The notes under the pieces were generated by a model. The model made no database searches and was not told where the DNA came from. It saw only the letters and a list, made by a program, of their open reading frames with translations. 64,000 nt of DNA from NCBI GenBank assembly GCA_031969655.1, contig DALYJX010000006.1, positions 1 to 64,000 of the forward strand. The letters run 5' to 3'. The position numbers were made by a program, and so were the translations under genes. Below, in pieces: positions 28,063 through 37,468 of the stretch (within the stretch, counting starts at the first letter, position 1; each line of letters begins with the position of its first letter). This stretch comes from Microseira sp003486305 (lineage in GTDB: Bacteria; Cyanobacteriota; Cyanobacteriia; Cyanobacteriales; Aerosakkonemataceae).

Positions 28063-28573
28063 CTCGCTGGGGATGGTTCATCCAATTTTGACTTATTTCC
28101 TCATTCAAGTAAAGCAGACCGAATCCCTCATCAGCGAGTGCCGTAGCATCTTTAGCCAGTACCATCCATTCTCTTTCCAAAACCCAATTATACTCACAAT
28201 CATAAATGTGAGTGGCAATAAAAGCCACTTCCGGTAATAGAGCCTCACAAGCCTGTTTGAATGTAAGCGCAACTGACAAGCTGGGGTCAACTTCAAGCCC
28301 AACGAAGTGGTCTTCTCCTGGTGGAAGATCGGCTTCTGGTGGCAGAAGGCTTAAGAACTGGGACTGGGAAAACCGAATTATAAGCAACTGATGGTAGGAA
28401 CGCTCGTGCAGAAAAGCTAAGCAATCTATCAGTCCAGCCCATTGACAATGCACCCAACCCCCAGAATCAATCGAAATTTCAGTCGCTTGAGCTTTCTCTA
28501 GCAGCTTTTCGAGGGAAAGATCCTCTCCCTGCCGGGGGATGAAAAATATTGCTCCCAGATACTTAGTACTCAT
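27989..28573 (-). CDS. Putative immunity protein of the 896-aa toxin
   Basis: A 194-aa soluble protein (MSTKYLGAIFFIPRQGEDL, then GGWVHCQWAGLIDCLAFLHE and ATHIYDCEYNWVLEREWMVL). It starts 45 bp after the stop of the DUF4157-nuclease toxin at 28618, the standard immunity position; a GGGA sits upstream of the ATG. Its last 25 codons overlap the next gene in another frame, so the true C-terminus may have been altered by a frameshift. Family unknown to me. Confidence 0.6.
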   Translation of the reverse strand: MSTKYLGAIFFIPRQGEDLSLEKLLEKAQATEISIDSGGWVHCQWAGLIDCLAFLHERSYHQLLIIRFSQSQFLSLLPPEADLPPGEDHFVGLEVDPSLSVALTFKQACEALLPEVAFIATHIYDCEYNWVLEREWMVLAKDATALADEGFGLLYLNEEISQNWMNHPQRDDRDSLPVASGRLVFAGRGVMRWF

Positions 28574-28617
28574 TTTTTTTCCCTTTCTTCTTTGTGTGAT
28601 ATGGTTCTTTAAGGGTA

Positions 28618-31308
28618 TCAGGGAACATCTACAATAGTCCCTCGTACTCCGACTCCCATGTTTTGTAGAGCCTCCGCCACTTCACGACTGACCCCCAGCG
28701 GAAACTCAAACGCTACAGCTGGTACAACACCATTATTCGGATTTTCTTGAGCAGCGCGAAGCATCCGCTGAGCCTGATCTCTAACACCTGGAAATTCTCC
28801 TGATGGATCTCCCACCCAATCAGTGCTTTGCAGACCAAAAGGCCGGACTCGTTTAATATCAATCCACAGATTTCCATTGGCTGCAACTATATCCGCATCT
28901 ATAGTTCTCCTATTACTCAAATTCTCAAGAAAAGAAAATTTTTGGTTTACACCAGTTACTCCAGTTTCTGTTTGTGCGATGCGGAACTCTTCTGCAACGC
29001 CATTAATGTTATTCTCTGCTCCCTCCACCCTTTGAGGAGTAGCCTCGACATCTCCTCGCTGCATCTTATTCAAATTTGTAGTTTCGCCCTTTAGGCGACG
29101 CAACCACTCGTTAACCCCTCTGATCTGCGGATTAGCATCGCTAAAAGCTTGAATTTGATTCCGTAGCGCCTCACCCCGTGCCAAGACAGCAGGAACCTGA
29201 CCTACTGCCGCTCCGTAGGGGATGGGATTGGCACGCCTCCACCTATCAAGCATCCGTTCCTCTAAATTCCCCTGCATTCCCTGAATCGCCTGCTCCATCC
29301 TGTTGGAATTACTTCCAATCTGCAAGAACATATCATCGAACGCTTGTACTGCTCGCGGATCTTGGAGAGTAGCACGTCTGTTGAGCAAAGTTTCGGACAT
29401 ACCAAGTGGAGGATCTGGCAAGCGAGGAACTCCACCGCCAGCGTTTCCTCCTTCTATCCGCATTGGTTCATTGCGTGGTGGCGGTGAATTGTCCGCCCTA
29501 CCAGGGATTGGCGCTCCATTAGCAGTAGCTAAATTGCCATTTGGATTAATTCGTCGTCCAATTTCGTCCAAAGCATCATTAATCTTCTGCCGAATTTCAT
29601 CAAAAGCCCGCGACAGCATTTTATCGCTTTGGCTCTTCACTTCCAAGATAGCCTCAATCAATTGTCGCTTTTGTTGAGAAAACAATAGATCGGGAATACC
29701 GTTAGCCCAATTCAATAGTTGACCCAAAGCAGTGTTCCATCGATCTAGTGCAGCTTGAACGCCCTTGCCCCAATTTTGTTTCAGCAAATCTTTGAGCTGA
29801 GCAATATCATCAATAAATCCTGGATTGATTGAGCGAATCAGCTTTATAACATCCTCTAAATTACCTCCCCTGACAACTGTTTTACCTAGAAATTTAGCAA
29901 TATCCCCAACCACAGGCACTAACCCGACTAAGGTTAAAGCCAAACCAATCCAATTCCCAACATCGTTAAATTGTCTCTTGAAAACAATTCTGTAAACATA
30001 TGCAGCGAAATCCCGTCCATCTACCAGTTGACCGATAATCGGAATTAAACCAATCAGAAAATCGGCAATTGCTTCATCCCCAGTCTGGTTTTCATTAAAT
30101 GCGCCCTGTAAACCCCCTAGCAGCGTTTGCAACAAATTATTTCCCTGCTCTGGTTCTGGTGTTTGTTGACTCTGATTGCTTAAAGATGGGTTAGCGGATA
30201 GGTAAGCTTCTAGGTTTCTGAGATTATTTTGTATAACTTCGTTACCTGGGTCTTGTGCCAAAGCTTGTTGATAAGATTGAATAGCTTCATTGAACCTGCC
30301 CAAATGACGCAAAATTGTTCCCCTATTGAGCCAAGCAAAAGATGGTTGCGCTTCACCCCAATTATTATTTATTGCTAAAGCTGTTTGATAAGCATCTAAG
30401 GCGTCTTGTAACCGATTCAATTTAGATAGAACTACACCTCGGTTATACCAAGTAATAGAATCATTAGGAGCTAATTTGAGCGTTTCTTCAAAGAATTTCA
30501 GCGCTTCCTGATAATTTCCCTGAGCGTCTTGTAAAATGCCTAAATCAAACAATCTTTGCGCTTCATTTGGGTGTTCTGCTCTTGTCTGACCCAGATGAGA
30601 TTCCGTTGAGTGAGTGTCTGTTGACGATTGTTTTTGAGACAGCTTTTCCCCGTTCTGATTGGTCTTTTGCCCAGCGGAGAAATCTGCCAACAACTGGGCT
30701 GCTGATTCACCAGCCCCTACTTTAGCCGCCACAGCATCAGCATGATTTTCATACTTATCCCCCACCTGTCCAACACCACCAGCCAGTTGCACCTTTCCTG
30801 ACCTTTGCTGCACTACATGCGCCGCCTCATGTGCTGCTAACTCTAAACTCGGTTGCTCTTTAAACGCAATCTGATTACCACTGGCATAAGCAGCCGCTCC
30901 CATCTGTTGGCAAGCCGCCGCCGCTGACCCACCGATGTATGCTTGTACACCCGAAAGGTCAACGCCAAAGGACTGCTGAATCTGGTTTAGATGCGGCAAA
31001 GATGTGGAACTTCCACTAAAACCCTTTGCGGCTACCTGTTGAATCGATGGCGAGGATGATTTTTCCCCATTGGCTGCTAGTTGAACTTCATCGGCGCTAG
31101 GGTTACTGTCGAGTTGCAACTCACTCGCCTGGAATTGAACGGAAGAATCAGCTTGACAACTTGCACATTTTAGTTGTAATGGTTCTGGTTCGACGGTATT
31201 GGTGGTAACGTCGCTTCCAGTGGCACTACCTTGCTCCGACTGTTGCAAGATTTTCATCATCACCGGGTTGTTTGCCATAATTCTCCTCATCACCGGGTCT
31301 TGTTGCAC
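28618..31308 (-). CDS. DUF4157-TPR polymorphic toxin with C-terminal nuclease-like domain
   Basis: An 896-aa effector counted from GTG 31308. Order: QQDPVMRRIMANNPVMMKI, LKCASC, DUF4157 with HEAAH (about 158-162), TPRs (about 245-380), a hydrophobic pre-toxin region (FLIGLIPIIGQL, LALTLVGLVPVVGDI), a helical linker and a variable tip with TIDADIVAANGNLWIDIKR, i.e. D..DxK, compatible with a PD-(D/E)XK nuclease. Homology to the effector at 44.6 kb continues upstream (SASIEPAKTVQS) to about 31420 without any ATG and ends in a palindromic repeat, so the native start seems to be lost. Whether it is still made is uncertain. Immunity candidate: 27989-28573. Confidence 0.82.
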   Translation of the reverse strand: MQQDPVMRRIMANNPVMMKILQQSEQGSATGSDVTTNTVEPEPLQLKCASCQADSSVQFQASELQLDSNPSADEVQLAANGEKSSSPSIQQVAAKGFSGSSTSLPHLNQIQQSFGVDLSGVQAYIGGSAAAACQQMGAAAYASGNQIAFKEQPSLELAAHEAAHVVQQRSGKVQLAGGVGQVGDKYENHADAVAAKVGAGESAAQLLADFSAGQKTNQNGEKLSQKQSSTDTHSTESHLGQTRAEHPNEAQRLFDLGILQDAQGNYQEALKFFEETLKLAPNDSITWYNRGVVLSKLNRLQDALDAYQTALAINNNWGEAQPSFAWLNRGTILRHLGRFNEAIQSYQQALAQDPGNEVIQNNLRNLEAYLSANPSLSNQSQQTPEPEQGNNLLQTLLGGLQGAFNENQTGDEAIADFLIGLIPIIGQLVDGRDFAAYVYRIVFKRQFNDVGNWIGLALTLVGLVPVVGDIAKFLGKTVVRGGNLEDVIKLIRSINPGFIDDIAQLKDLLKQNWGKGVQAALDRWNTALGQLLNWANGIPDLLFSQQKRQLIEAILEVKSQSDKMLSRAFDEIRQKINDALDEIGRRINPNGNLATANGAPIPGRADNSPPPRNEPMRIEGGNAGGGVPRLPDPPLGMSETLLNRRATLQDPRAVQAFDDMFLQIGSNSNRMEQAIQGMQGNLEERMLDRWRRANPIPYGAAVGQVPAVLARGEALRNQIQAFSDANPQIRGVNEWLRRLKGETTNLNKMQRGDVEATPQRVEGAENNINGVAEEFRIAQTETGVTGVNQKFSFLENLSNRRTIDADIVAANGNLWIDIKRVRPFGLQSTDWVGDPSGEFPGVRDQAQRMLRAAQENPNNGVVPAVAFEFPLGVSREVAEALQNMGVGVRGTIVDVP

Positions 31309-31450
31309 CCAATCAGAGGGAACTGGGGAGGTGTAAGTACCTGATTGTGACGGCGATGCCGGGGCGGAGGGGCTTTGAACGGTTTTGGCGGGCTCTATCG
31401 AGGCAGAATTGCGCTTAGTGAAAGTGTTGGAGGATTTATTTATTGTTTTT

Positions 31451-31494
31451 TTAGTCTCAAGGCGGTGCGATCTGAACGCACCCTACCAATTACT
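31451..31494. repeat. GGTGCG..CGCACC palindromic repeat, copy 1
   Basis: TAGTCTC, then a hairpin GGTGCG-atctgaa-CGCACC and CTACCAATTACT. It lies immediately beyond the last homologous codon of the 28.6-kb toxin, where the N-terminus is missing. Confidence 0.85.
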
Positions 31495-31518
31495 AAGTTT
31501 CAGATTATTTGTTGTTTT

Positions 31519-31563
31519 CATGGTCTCTAGTCGGTGCGTTACTAACGCACCCTACCAATTACT
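31519..31563. repeat. GGTGCGTTA..TAACGCACC palindromic repeat, copy 2
   Basis: A perfect 9-bp arm pair around a single C (GGTGCGTTA C TAACGCACC), followed by CTACCAATTACT. It is separated from copy 1 by 24 bp that recur before copy 4 (AAGTTTCAGATTATTTGTT). Confidence 0.88.
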
Positions 31564-31668
31564 GTTCTGGCGTCAGCTGCTGTAGCTCGAGAGCAATATC
31601 GACGAGTTGGGGATAATAATTCACTAGGGAAAGGTAGTTTTCCTAGTTAGTGTTAATGGAATTTTTTA

Positions 31669-32670
31669 TTATTTTTGGTTAGCTGCTATCAACACAATCA
31701 AGTCATCAATTGTTTTAATTTCATCGCTAAACTGAATGGTAGTTTGACATTTCTGTGCTAAATATTTATCTAAATCGGCTAACTTCTGAGGAAAAAGATA
31801 GAGCGAAGCTAATTCTGTGTCAAATCGATCTTGGGGTCTAACTTTTTGAGGTTCTAGTTGCAAAATAGCAGTAACTTCTTGCCAAATTCTAATTAGCTCT
31901 AACTGGGTAAAATTTCGATAGGCGTAATATTTGCTAAATATTTCTTCGACGGTAAGGGCTTCGCGCTCAGCAAACCGTTGAATTAGTGCCTGTTGTGCCA
32001 TTTCAAAGAAAGCTGGCACGATTAAAATCATTTCATTAGCCTTCCAGTAGTCTAAATACTCCTCCATTTCTTCAAGATTTACTTCATCGGGATAATTCCA
32101 TACTTCTTGTTGCCATAACCATTTAGCAACTTCTTGCCATTCTCTTTGAGTCACAGCTATAGCAGCTAGATTATTAGAGACTCGGCGTGAAGGTTCAAGA
32201 TAAACTTCTGGATTGTCTGATTCTTTTTTCCGGATTTCAACAGCTTCGGGATCGTCAGCAGCCCAAACGTTACATCTGCGAGCATTAATCGCTGAACTGA
32301 AGGCATAGATACAGGCGGATGTAACTACGAACTGGTTGTCGCGATAGTAGTAAGCCGCTACCAAACCATCAAAGCTGTTGCGAAAAGCTGAATCAAAAGG
32401 GCCTTCAAATCTACCACAACTTGGAATACATCTTTCATTCTCCTCGACCCATTGCGCTACGTTGTCGAGAATAATTCTGGGCCATCTAATGTATTGTTCT
32501 CTTTTTTCAAAGATTGGCAAGTAACGGCGCATCATAAAACAGGCCAGTTGAATCTGAAGTTCTACTGGTAATCCGTAAAGTAGTCGAAAATATCCAGCTT
32601 TTATAATTCCCCAATCTGCTCCCACCTCAGTTTGAGAAAGTTGATTTAGCAGTTTTTTTCTTCTTTCCAT
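31669..32670 (-). CDS. Putative immunity protein, ERRKxLL family (copy 1), ACP-like tail
   Basis: A 333-aa soluble protein, one of four relatives (also 36320, 37469, 41003). Conserved blocks: YGLPVELQIQLACFMMRRYL, PFDSAFRNSFDGLVAAYYYR, SSAINARRCNVWAADDPEA, and REWQEVAKWLWQQEVWNYPD. The last about 80 residues (WQEVTAILQLEPQKVRPQDR, then FDTELASLY and IKTIDDLIVLI) look like an acyl-carrier-protein fold in which the phosphopantetheine Ser is not evident. The gene lies 35 bp after the Cys-rich toxin 32706-34134. The same pairing is found at 41.0/41.7 kb, so immunity to that toxin type is well supported by context. Confidence 0.68.
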   Translation of the reverse strand: MERRKKLLNQLSQTEVGADWGIIKAGYFRLLYGLPVELQIQLACFMMRRYLPIFEKREQYIRWPRIILDNVAQWVEENERCIPSCGRFEGPFDSAFRNSFDGLVAAYYYRDNQFVVTSACIYAFSSAINARRCNVWAADDPEAVEIRKKESDNPEVYLEPSRRVSNNLAAIAVTQREWQEVAKWLWQQEVWNYPDEVNLEEMEEYLDYWKANEMILIVPAFFEMAQQALIQRFAEREALTVEEIFSKYYAYRNFTQLELIRIWQEVTAILQLEPQKVRPQDRFDTELASLYLFPQKLADLDKYLAQKCQTTIQFSDEIKTIDDLIVLIAANQK

Positions 32671-32705
32671 AGCTAGCAGTTTTATCGAGTCTGATTATTT
32701 AACTA

Positions 32706-34134
32706 TCAAGATGCCAAGATGGATGTTTTCTGACGTTCCGAGCTAACAGATACCACTGGCTCACCTAGTGGCATTTGCCGATCGGCTTGTGCTATTGGCT
32801 CAAACATTGAGTCATGAGGCCCCAAGCTGTATAGGAAAACAGAGCGTCCTGGCTCTTCACAACATGGACATGATAAAACTGCGGCAATGTAGGTATCGCC
32901 TCGTCGTCTTCTACTGTCATGTATCGCCCAATGTTCTCCTTCGCCCGGACAGGGGCCGCTATCACTCTCTGTTCCATCTCGCCAATAAAATGGGCTAGGG
33001 TTGGTGTAGACACCTGTTATTTGTTTGACCTTTTCAAGCGCAGCGTTCCTATTTCGGTACATGTATCTGCCAAATGGACCCTTACCAGCTTCTGCAAAAC
33101 GACGATAGGACTGATTATATCGTTCATACCTTTGAAGTCTTAGTTCACGCAGAGTATCGCATAGCCTTAGCCCTGGGTATTTCTTCGCACATAAATCTTC
33201 GTTATCGCTAGGAGGACTCGTCCGCTGGTTTTCCCCCTCACGTTCGCTCTGGTTGGAAGGTTGGGAAGGACGCTGAGGACGAGGTTTGAGAGTTGGGGGT
33301 GACTCTGATTGCTCCTGTTGTGGTTCTGTCGGCACTTGATTCCAAAGTTCATTCCACAACCGGAATAAATCCCATAAAGTCCAGATGGCTATCCCAATAG
33401 CAATTAACTCACCAACGGGAAGAGGCCCATCTGCGGCAGAAAGTCCTGCTGCTACGGCTCCACGTATGGCAAATCGCTTAATAACAACTTGCCAGAATCT
33501 CCGCCAAAGTACCTTTTGAGATACACGAGTGCCTGCCCGACGAAGTACAGATTGAGGTATGACGCTAGGTAAAGGTGGTAATCCCCTCAAAGCCATCAGT
33601 TCTGGCTGGCGTTGTTCCGAAAGGTCATTAGCTGGTTGAGGTTTTGCTGGGAGTGAGTCGAAAACTTCGTTATCGCCACTTGATGGCTCTTTTGCTTCAA
33701 TCTGACAGCTTTTGCCCTGTACAGTCTCGCTAGACTTCGCTTGCCCAGTTGTTTGGGAAGGTTTTGCATATTCCCCCAACAAAGGCGCCGCAGACTTGCC
33801 AGATGCTACTTTAGCCGCCACAGCATCAGCATGATTCTCATACTTATCCCCCACCTGTCCAACACCACCCGCCAGTTGCACCTTCCCTGACCTTTGCTGC
33901 ACTACATGCGCCGCCTCGTGTGCTGCCAATTCCAAGGAAGGTTGCTCTTTAAACGCAATCTGATTGCCACTGGCATAAGCAGCCGCCCCCATCTGTTGGC
34001 AAGCCGCCGCCGCAGAGCCACCAATGTATGCTTGTACGCCTGCAAGGTCAACGCCAAAGGACTGCTGAATCTGGTTTAGATGCGGCAAAGAAGTGGAGCT
34101 TCCACTAAAACCCGTTGCGGCTACCTGTTGAATT
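32706..34134 (-). pseudogene. 5'-truncated DUF4157 effector with Cys/His-rich tip
   Basis: Homology begins at QQVAATGFSGSSTSLPHLNQ, directly at a palindromic repeat whose TAA stops the frame; only TTG (34088) could serve as start. Then come DUF4157 with HEAAH, a linker, a hydrophobic/helical region (RRFWQVVIKRFAIRGAVAAG) and a tip with CPGEGEHWAIHD and IAAVLSCPCCEE. The first 280 residues are nearly identical to the toxin at 41.7 kb, and the tips are distant relatives (CPxGxxxH...D, YxAxxxCxCC). The Cys/His spacing suggests a metal site. Cognate immunity: 31669-32670. Confidence 0.75.
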
Positions 34135-34158
34135 TAGTAACGCACCCTACCAATTACT
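34135..34158. repeat. Half palindromic repeat, copy 3
   Basis: Only the right arm TAACGCACC plus CTACCAATTACT is present, fused directly to the toxin frame. It marks the exact point at which the N-terminus of the 32.7-kb toxin was lost. Confidence 0.85.
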
Positions 34159-34166
34159 GTGGTTAA

Positions 34167-34880
34167 TCAATTCTGCTCTAACCTCGCTTCTCCACGTTCG
34201 TATTCATCCGTGGCCCGGTTCCAAAAAACATTTAACAGTTTAAATGCTTGTCGATGCTTTTTCCAATTCTCTTCGTGGGTGCTAGACGATAAAAGAGCGT
34301 TCTTATCTTGTTCGCTGATGGGATATATATTAGAAACAGCATTTAAAGCTTGCAATCGTAACATACTCGGTTTCCAAGGATCTGAATTTATCTTCGGCTG
34401 CATTTCTTTTGATTCTAGTAACTCATCTACGCTGGCTAGAGGGTTATCGTCAGGGATCAGAGGTGCCGCTCGTAGCTCATATTCCTGTACTTGTGCTTCA
34501 ATATGTTCTAATGATAAATGCTCTCCGAACAAAAAGTCTCCTTTAATTAAGAGAAATGGAATTCCTCGATGGATGTGTAAAGGAGTTAATGGGAAAGGTC
34601 TTTCAGGGACTGGTAAGATTAAAGGAATTAAGCGTCTGCCCTTAAAAACGAATAGGATACGTACTACAGAAAGAAGTTTATTGGAATCTGTCGTGCTGAG
34701 AAAGTTATCGTATAACCTGAGAATTTTGAGTGATTTTTCGTAGCCAAGAAGGTGGAGATAATTCACCACTTTGATGACCCTTTGAGGATTAAAATCGTAA
34801 CCGTCGAACTTGGGGAGCATCTGTAGCAAGTTTATAGCACGCGCAACAGGAGCATCGCTGTTATCGAATGATTCCATAAA
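34167..34880 (-). CDS. Hypothetical protein in the immunity array
   Basis: A 237-aa protein from MESFDNSDAPVARAINLLQM, chosen because it begins 17 nt after the stop of the upstream gene; an ATG at 34937 would overlap that gene. Features: helical N-terminus, a beta-rich middle (VVRILFVFKGRRLIPLILPV), then an acidic helical tail. No signal peptide. Nothing recognised. Placed upstream of a truncated toxin and after an LTPQGG-family gene; probably an orphan immunity gene. Confidence 0.5.
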   Translation of the reverse strand, partial: FMESFDNSDAPVARAINLLQMLPKFDGYDFNPQRVIKVVNYLHLLGYEKSLKILRLYDNFLSTTDSNKLLSVVRILFVFKGRRLIPLILPVPERPFPLTPLHIHRGIPFLLIKGDFLFGEHLSLEHIEAQVQEYELRAAPLIPDDNPLASVDELLESKEMQPKINSDPWKPSMLRLQALNAVSNIYPISEQDKNALLSSSTHEENWKKHRQAFKLLNVFWNRATDEYERGEARLEQN

Positions 34881-34896
34881 TCGAAACAATTCACAT

Positions 34897-36240
34897 CTAC
34901 TCGCGAAAAGGATTTGTATACCATTTTCTGATGTTCTCATACCATAAACTTGCCTGCTTGTAGGACTCAACCAACTCGGCAGGAGTATCTGAGTCTAAAT
35001 TCCAATAATCTTGAGAATTAGGTTGATATTCACAACAAACGCGATCGCCTCGTGGTAGAGTTTTCCAGTAAGTTGCTTGCCAAGGTTCAAGCACTTCCCA
35101 AACTTCTGTACCTGGGATGTGTTGATGGCTCAAAACAAATTTATCTAAAGCCAGTAATTTTTCAATATTCTCTCGCTGGGTTCCTAAGATGCCATCTTCA
35201 TAAGGGAATGTCCCCAGAAAATTCACAATTAAAAACTTATCCCAATCAGGATGAGATAGAGCTTCCCACCTCGCACCACCTTGTGGGGTTAAATAGTAAA
35301 ATGCTCTGATTCTCCCGTCTAAGTGGTCTTGAATTCCAGCCATTGTTAAGATAACATCTGGATATCCCTCTGAGTCGTATTCGTCAGCAAATACCCTGGC
35401 GCGGATGTGTCCCCGCTCAAACAAGGCATGTGCTGCAACGGCTATTTCAGCATGAGATAGGTGCTGGGAGTAAGCAACACTCAAGAGCGAGTAATAGTTG
35501 CAGATTACAGCCATTTCCAAAATTAAGTATTCAACTTGAGGAAAAGGTGTTTCTGCTGGTATTGTGTAATAGTTAGGTGTTGTGTTACCAAAGAGGCTTG
35601 ATGGGTTGAGATCGAATTCTGGTTCTGTATACCATTGCAAAATTTTTGAGTACCAACTCTGAGCTTGTTTATTTGCTTCAATCCATTCTTGGGGAGTATT
35701 TGAATTTATACAATATTCAAAATTTTTACTTTGATAACTCACTCTGTAAGCTTTGGGTAAAGTTTTCCAGTAAGTAGCCTGCCAAGGTTCTAGCTCGTCC
35801 CAAGTCTCTGTTTCTGGTATAGGAATTTCGCCAAAGTGCAAATAACTAACACTCAAAAGTTTTTCTATTAATTGCCGCTCTGCACAAATTATTTCTGATT
35901 CAGAATCAATCTTAAAACACCATCTATGATACAGATTCCAATCAGGATGAGACAGAACTTCCCACCTTGCGCCACCTTGAGGGGTTAAGTAGTAAAAAGC
36001 GCTTAGCTTCCCATCCAAGTGAGCCTGAATTTGAGGCATCGTTAAAATAACATCCCTAATACTTTCTTTGTCCTCATCAGTAGGAAATGCTGCCAAGATG
36101 TCGCCGTGAAGAAACAACCGATTAGCTGCTACTGCTACTTCAACATGAGAAAGGTTCCAATCTGATGCGACATTCTTGAGAGTTTCATAATTTTTTATAG
36201 CTGCACAAAGAATCAAGTATTCTATTTTATTGGTAATCAT
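34897..36240 (-). CDS. Tandem-domain LTPQGG protein, putative immunity (copy 1)
   Basis: A 447-aa protein of two homologous halves of about 220 residues. Each has a helical start (EYLILCAAIKNYETLKNVAS / EYLILEMAVICNYYSLLSVA), an AEVAVAANRLFLHGDI-type helix, VILTMPQIQAHLDGKL, the motif YYLTPQGGARWE followed by SHPDW, then LEPWQATYWKTLPKAYRV and a WYTEPEF end. The helix-helix-wing order with LTPQGGxRWE resembles winged-helix domains. Related proteins lie at 36320 (part), 39447 and 47805 (part). No DNA-binding role can be shown; in an immunity array a toxin-binding role is as likely. Confidence 0.65.
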   Translation of the reverse strand: MITNKIEYLILCAAIKNYETLKNVASDWNLSHVEVAVAANRLFLHGDILAAFPTDEDKESIRDVILTMPQIQAHLDGKLSAFYYLTPQGGARWEVLSHPDWNLYHRWCFKIDSESEIICAERQLIEKLLSVSYLHFGEIPIPETETWDELEPWQATYWKTLPKAYRVSYQSKNFEYCINSNTPQEWIEANKQAQSWYSKILQWYTEPEFDLNPSSLFGNTTPNYYTIPAETPFPQVEYLILEMAVICNYYSLLSVAYSQHLSHAEIAVAAHALFERGHIRARVFADEYDSEGYPDVILTMAGIQDHLDGRIRAFYYLTPQGGARWEALSHPDWDKFLIVNFLGTFPYEDGILGTQRENIEKLLALDKFVLSHQHIPGTEVWEVLEPWQATYWKTLPRGDRVCCEYQPNSQDYWNLDSDTPAELVESYKQASLWYENIRKWYTNPFRE

Positions 36241-36319
36241 ATTTTAAGAGAAACTAGATTCAGGTGACTGGGGTATGGAATAATTGCCACTTGCTTAGCA
36301 AATAACCTGGAAACCTCAG

Positions 36320-37429
36320 TCAATCAGGAAGATGAGACAGAGTTTCCCACCTCGCCCTGCCTTGAGGGGTTAAATAGTAAAATGCTTTGATTCTGCCGCT
36401 TAAGTAATCTTGAATTCCAGCCATTGTTAAGCTAACATCTGGGGTTCCTTCAAGGTCGTACTCGTCAGCAAATATCCTGACGCGGATGTCTCCCCGCTCA
36501 AACAAGGCATGTGCTGCGTGAGCTGTTTCAGCATGAGATAGGTGCTGGGAGTAAGCAACACTCAAGAGTGAGTAATAGATGTAGATTGCAGCCATTTCCA
36601 AAATTGAGTATTCAACTTGAGGATTGGGAGTTTCTGCTGCTATTGTGTAATATTTAGGCGTTGTGTCATCAAAGAAAATTGATGAGTTTAAATCTAATTC
36701 TGGTTCATTCTCCGATTGGCAATCTTTTTGGTCTTTTCCTTGTCGCTCCTTCTCTAACATTGACAGCCATTCAGGCGCAATCAAAATCGTTTCATTAGAT
36801 GTCCAGTAGTTTAAATAGTCCTCCATCTCTTCTATATTTACCTCATCGGGATAATTCCATACTTCTTGCTGCCACAACCATTCACCAACTGCTTGCCATT
36901 CTCTTCGAGTCACAGCAACAGCAGCTAGGTTATTAGAAACTTGGCGTTCTGGTTCAAGATAAATTTCTGGATTGTCCGATCGTTTTTTCCAGATTTCAAC
37001 AGCTTCTGGATCGTCAGCAGCCCAAACGTTACATCTGCGAGCATTAATTGCTGAACTGACGGTATAGATACAGGCGGATGTAAGTATAAATGGGTTATAG
37101 CGATAGTAGTAAGCCGCTACCAAACCATCAAAGCTGTTGCGAAAAGCTGAATCAAAAGGGTCTTCAAATTTACCACTACTTGAAATACATCTCCCATTCT
37201 CCTCGACCCATTGCGCTACGTCGTCGAGCATAATTCTGGGCCATCTAATGTATGGTTCTCTTTTTTCAAATAGCGGCAAATAACGGCCCACCATGAAAAC
37301 TGCTAACCCAATTTGCAACTGAAAAGGTAATCCGTAAATAACACGGAAATATCCAGATATTACTGGCAATTGGTTAGCGTCTACTTCAGTATGAGACAGT
37401 TCCTCTAATAACTTTTGTCTTCTTTGCAT
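36320..37429 (-). CDS. Chimeric protein: ERRKxLL immunity front fused to LTPQGG domain
   Basis: 369 aa. Residues 1 to about 235 match the ERRKxLL family (MQRRQKLLEELSHTEV, FDSAFRNSFDGLVAAYYYRY, INARRCNVWAADDPEA), without the ACP-like tail. Residues about 260-369 match the first half of an LTPQGG domain (VEYSILEMAAIYIYYSLLSV, FYYLTPQGRARWETLSHL) and stop before the second part. It looks like a deletion fusing two neighbouring immunity genes in frame. It may be inactive or have a new specificity. The start lacks a strong ribosome site. Confidence 0.65.
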   Translation of the reverse strand: MQRRQKLLEELSHTEVDANQLPVISGYFRVIYGLPFQLQIGLAVFMVGRYLPLFEKREPYIRWPRIMLDDVAQWVEENGRCISSSGKFEDPFDSAFRNSFDGLVAAYYYRYNPFILTSACIYTVSSAINARRCNVWAADDPEAVEIWKKRSDNPEIYLEPERQVSNNLAAVAVTRREWQAVGEWLWQQEVWNYPDEVNIEEMEDYLNYWTSNETILIAPEWLSMLEKERQGKDQKDCQSENEPELDLNSSIFFDDTTPKYYTIAAETPNPQVEYSILEMAAIYIYYSLLSVAYSQHLSHAETAHAAHALFERGDIRVRIFADEYDLEGTPDVSLTMAGIQDYLSGRIKAFYYLTPQGRARWETLSHLPD

Positions 37430-37468
37430 AACTCAACTATTTTAAACAATAGGGTGCTGAAACAATAA

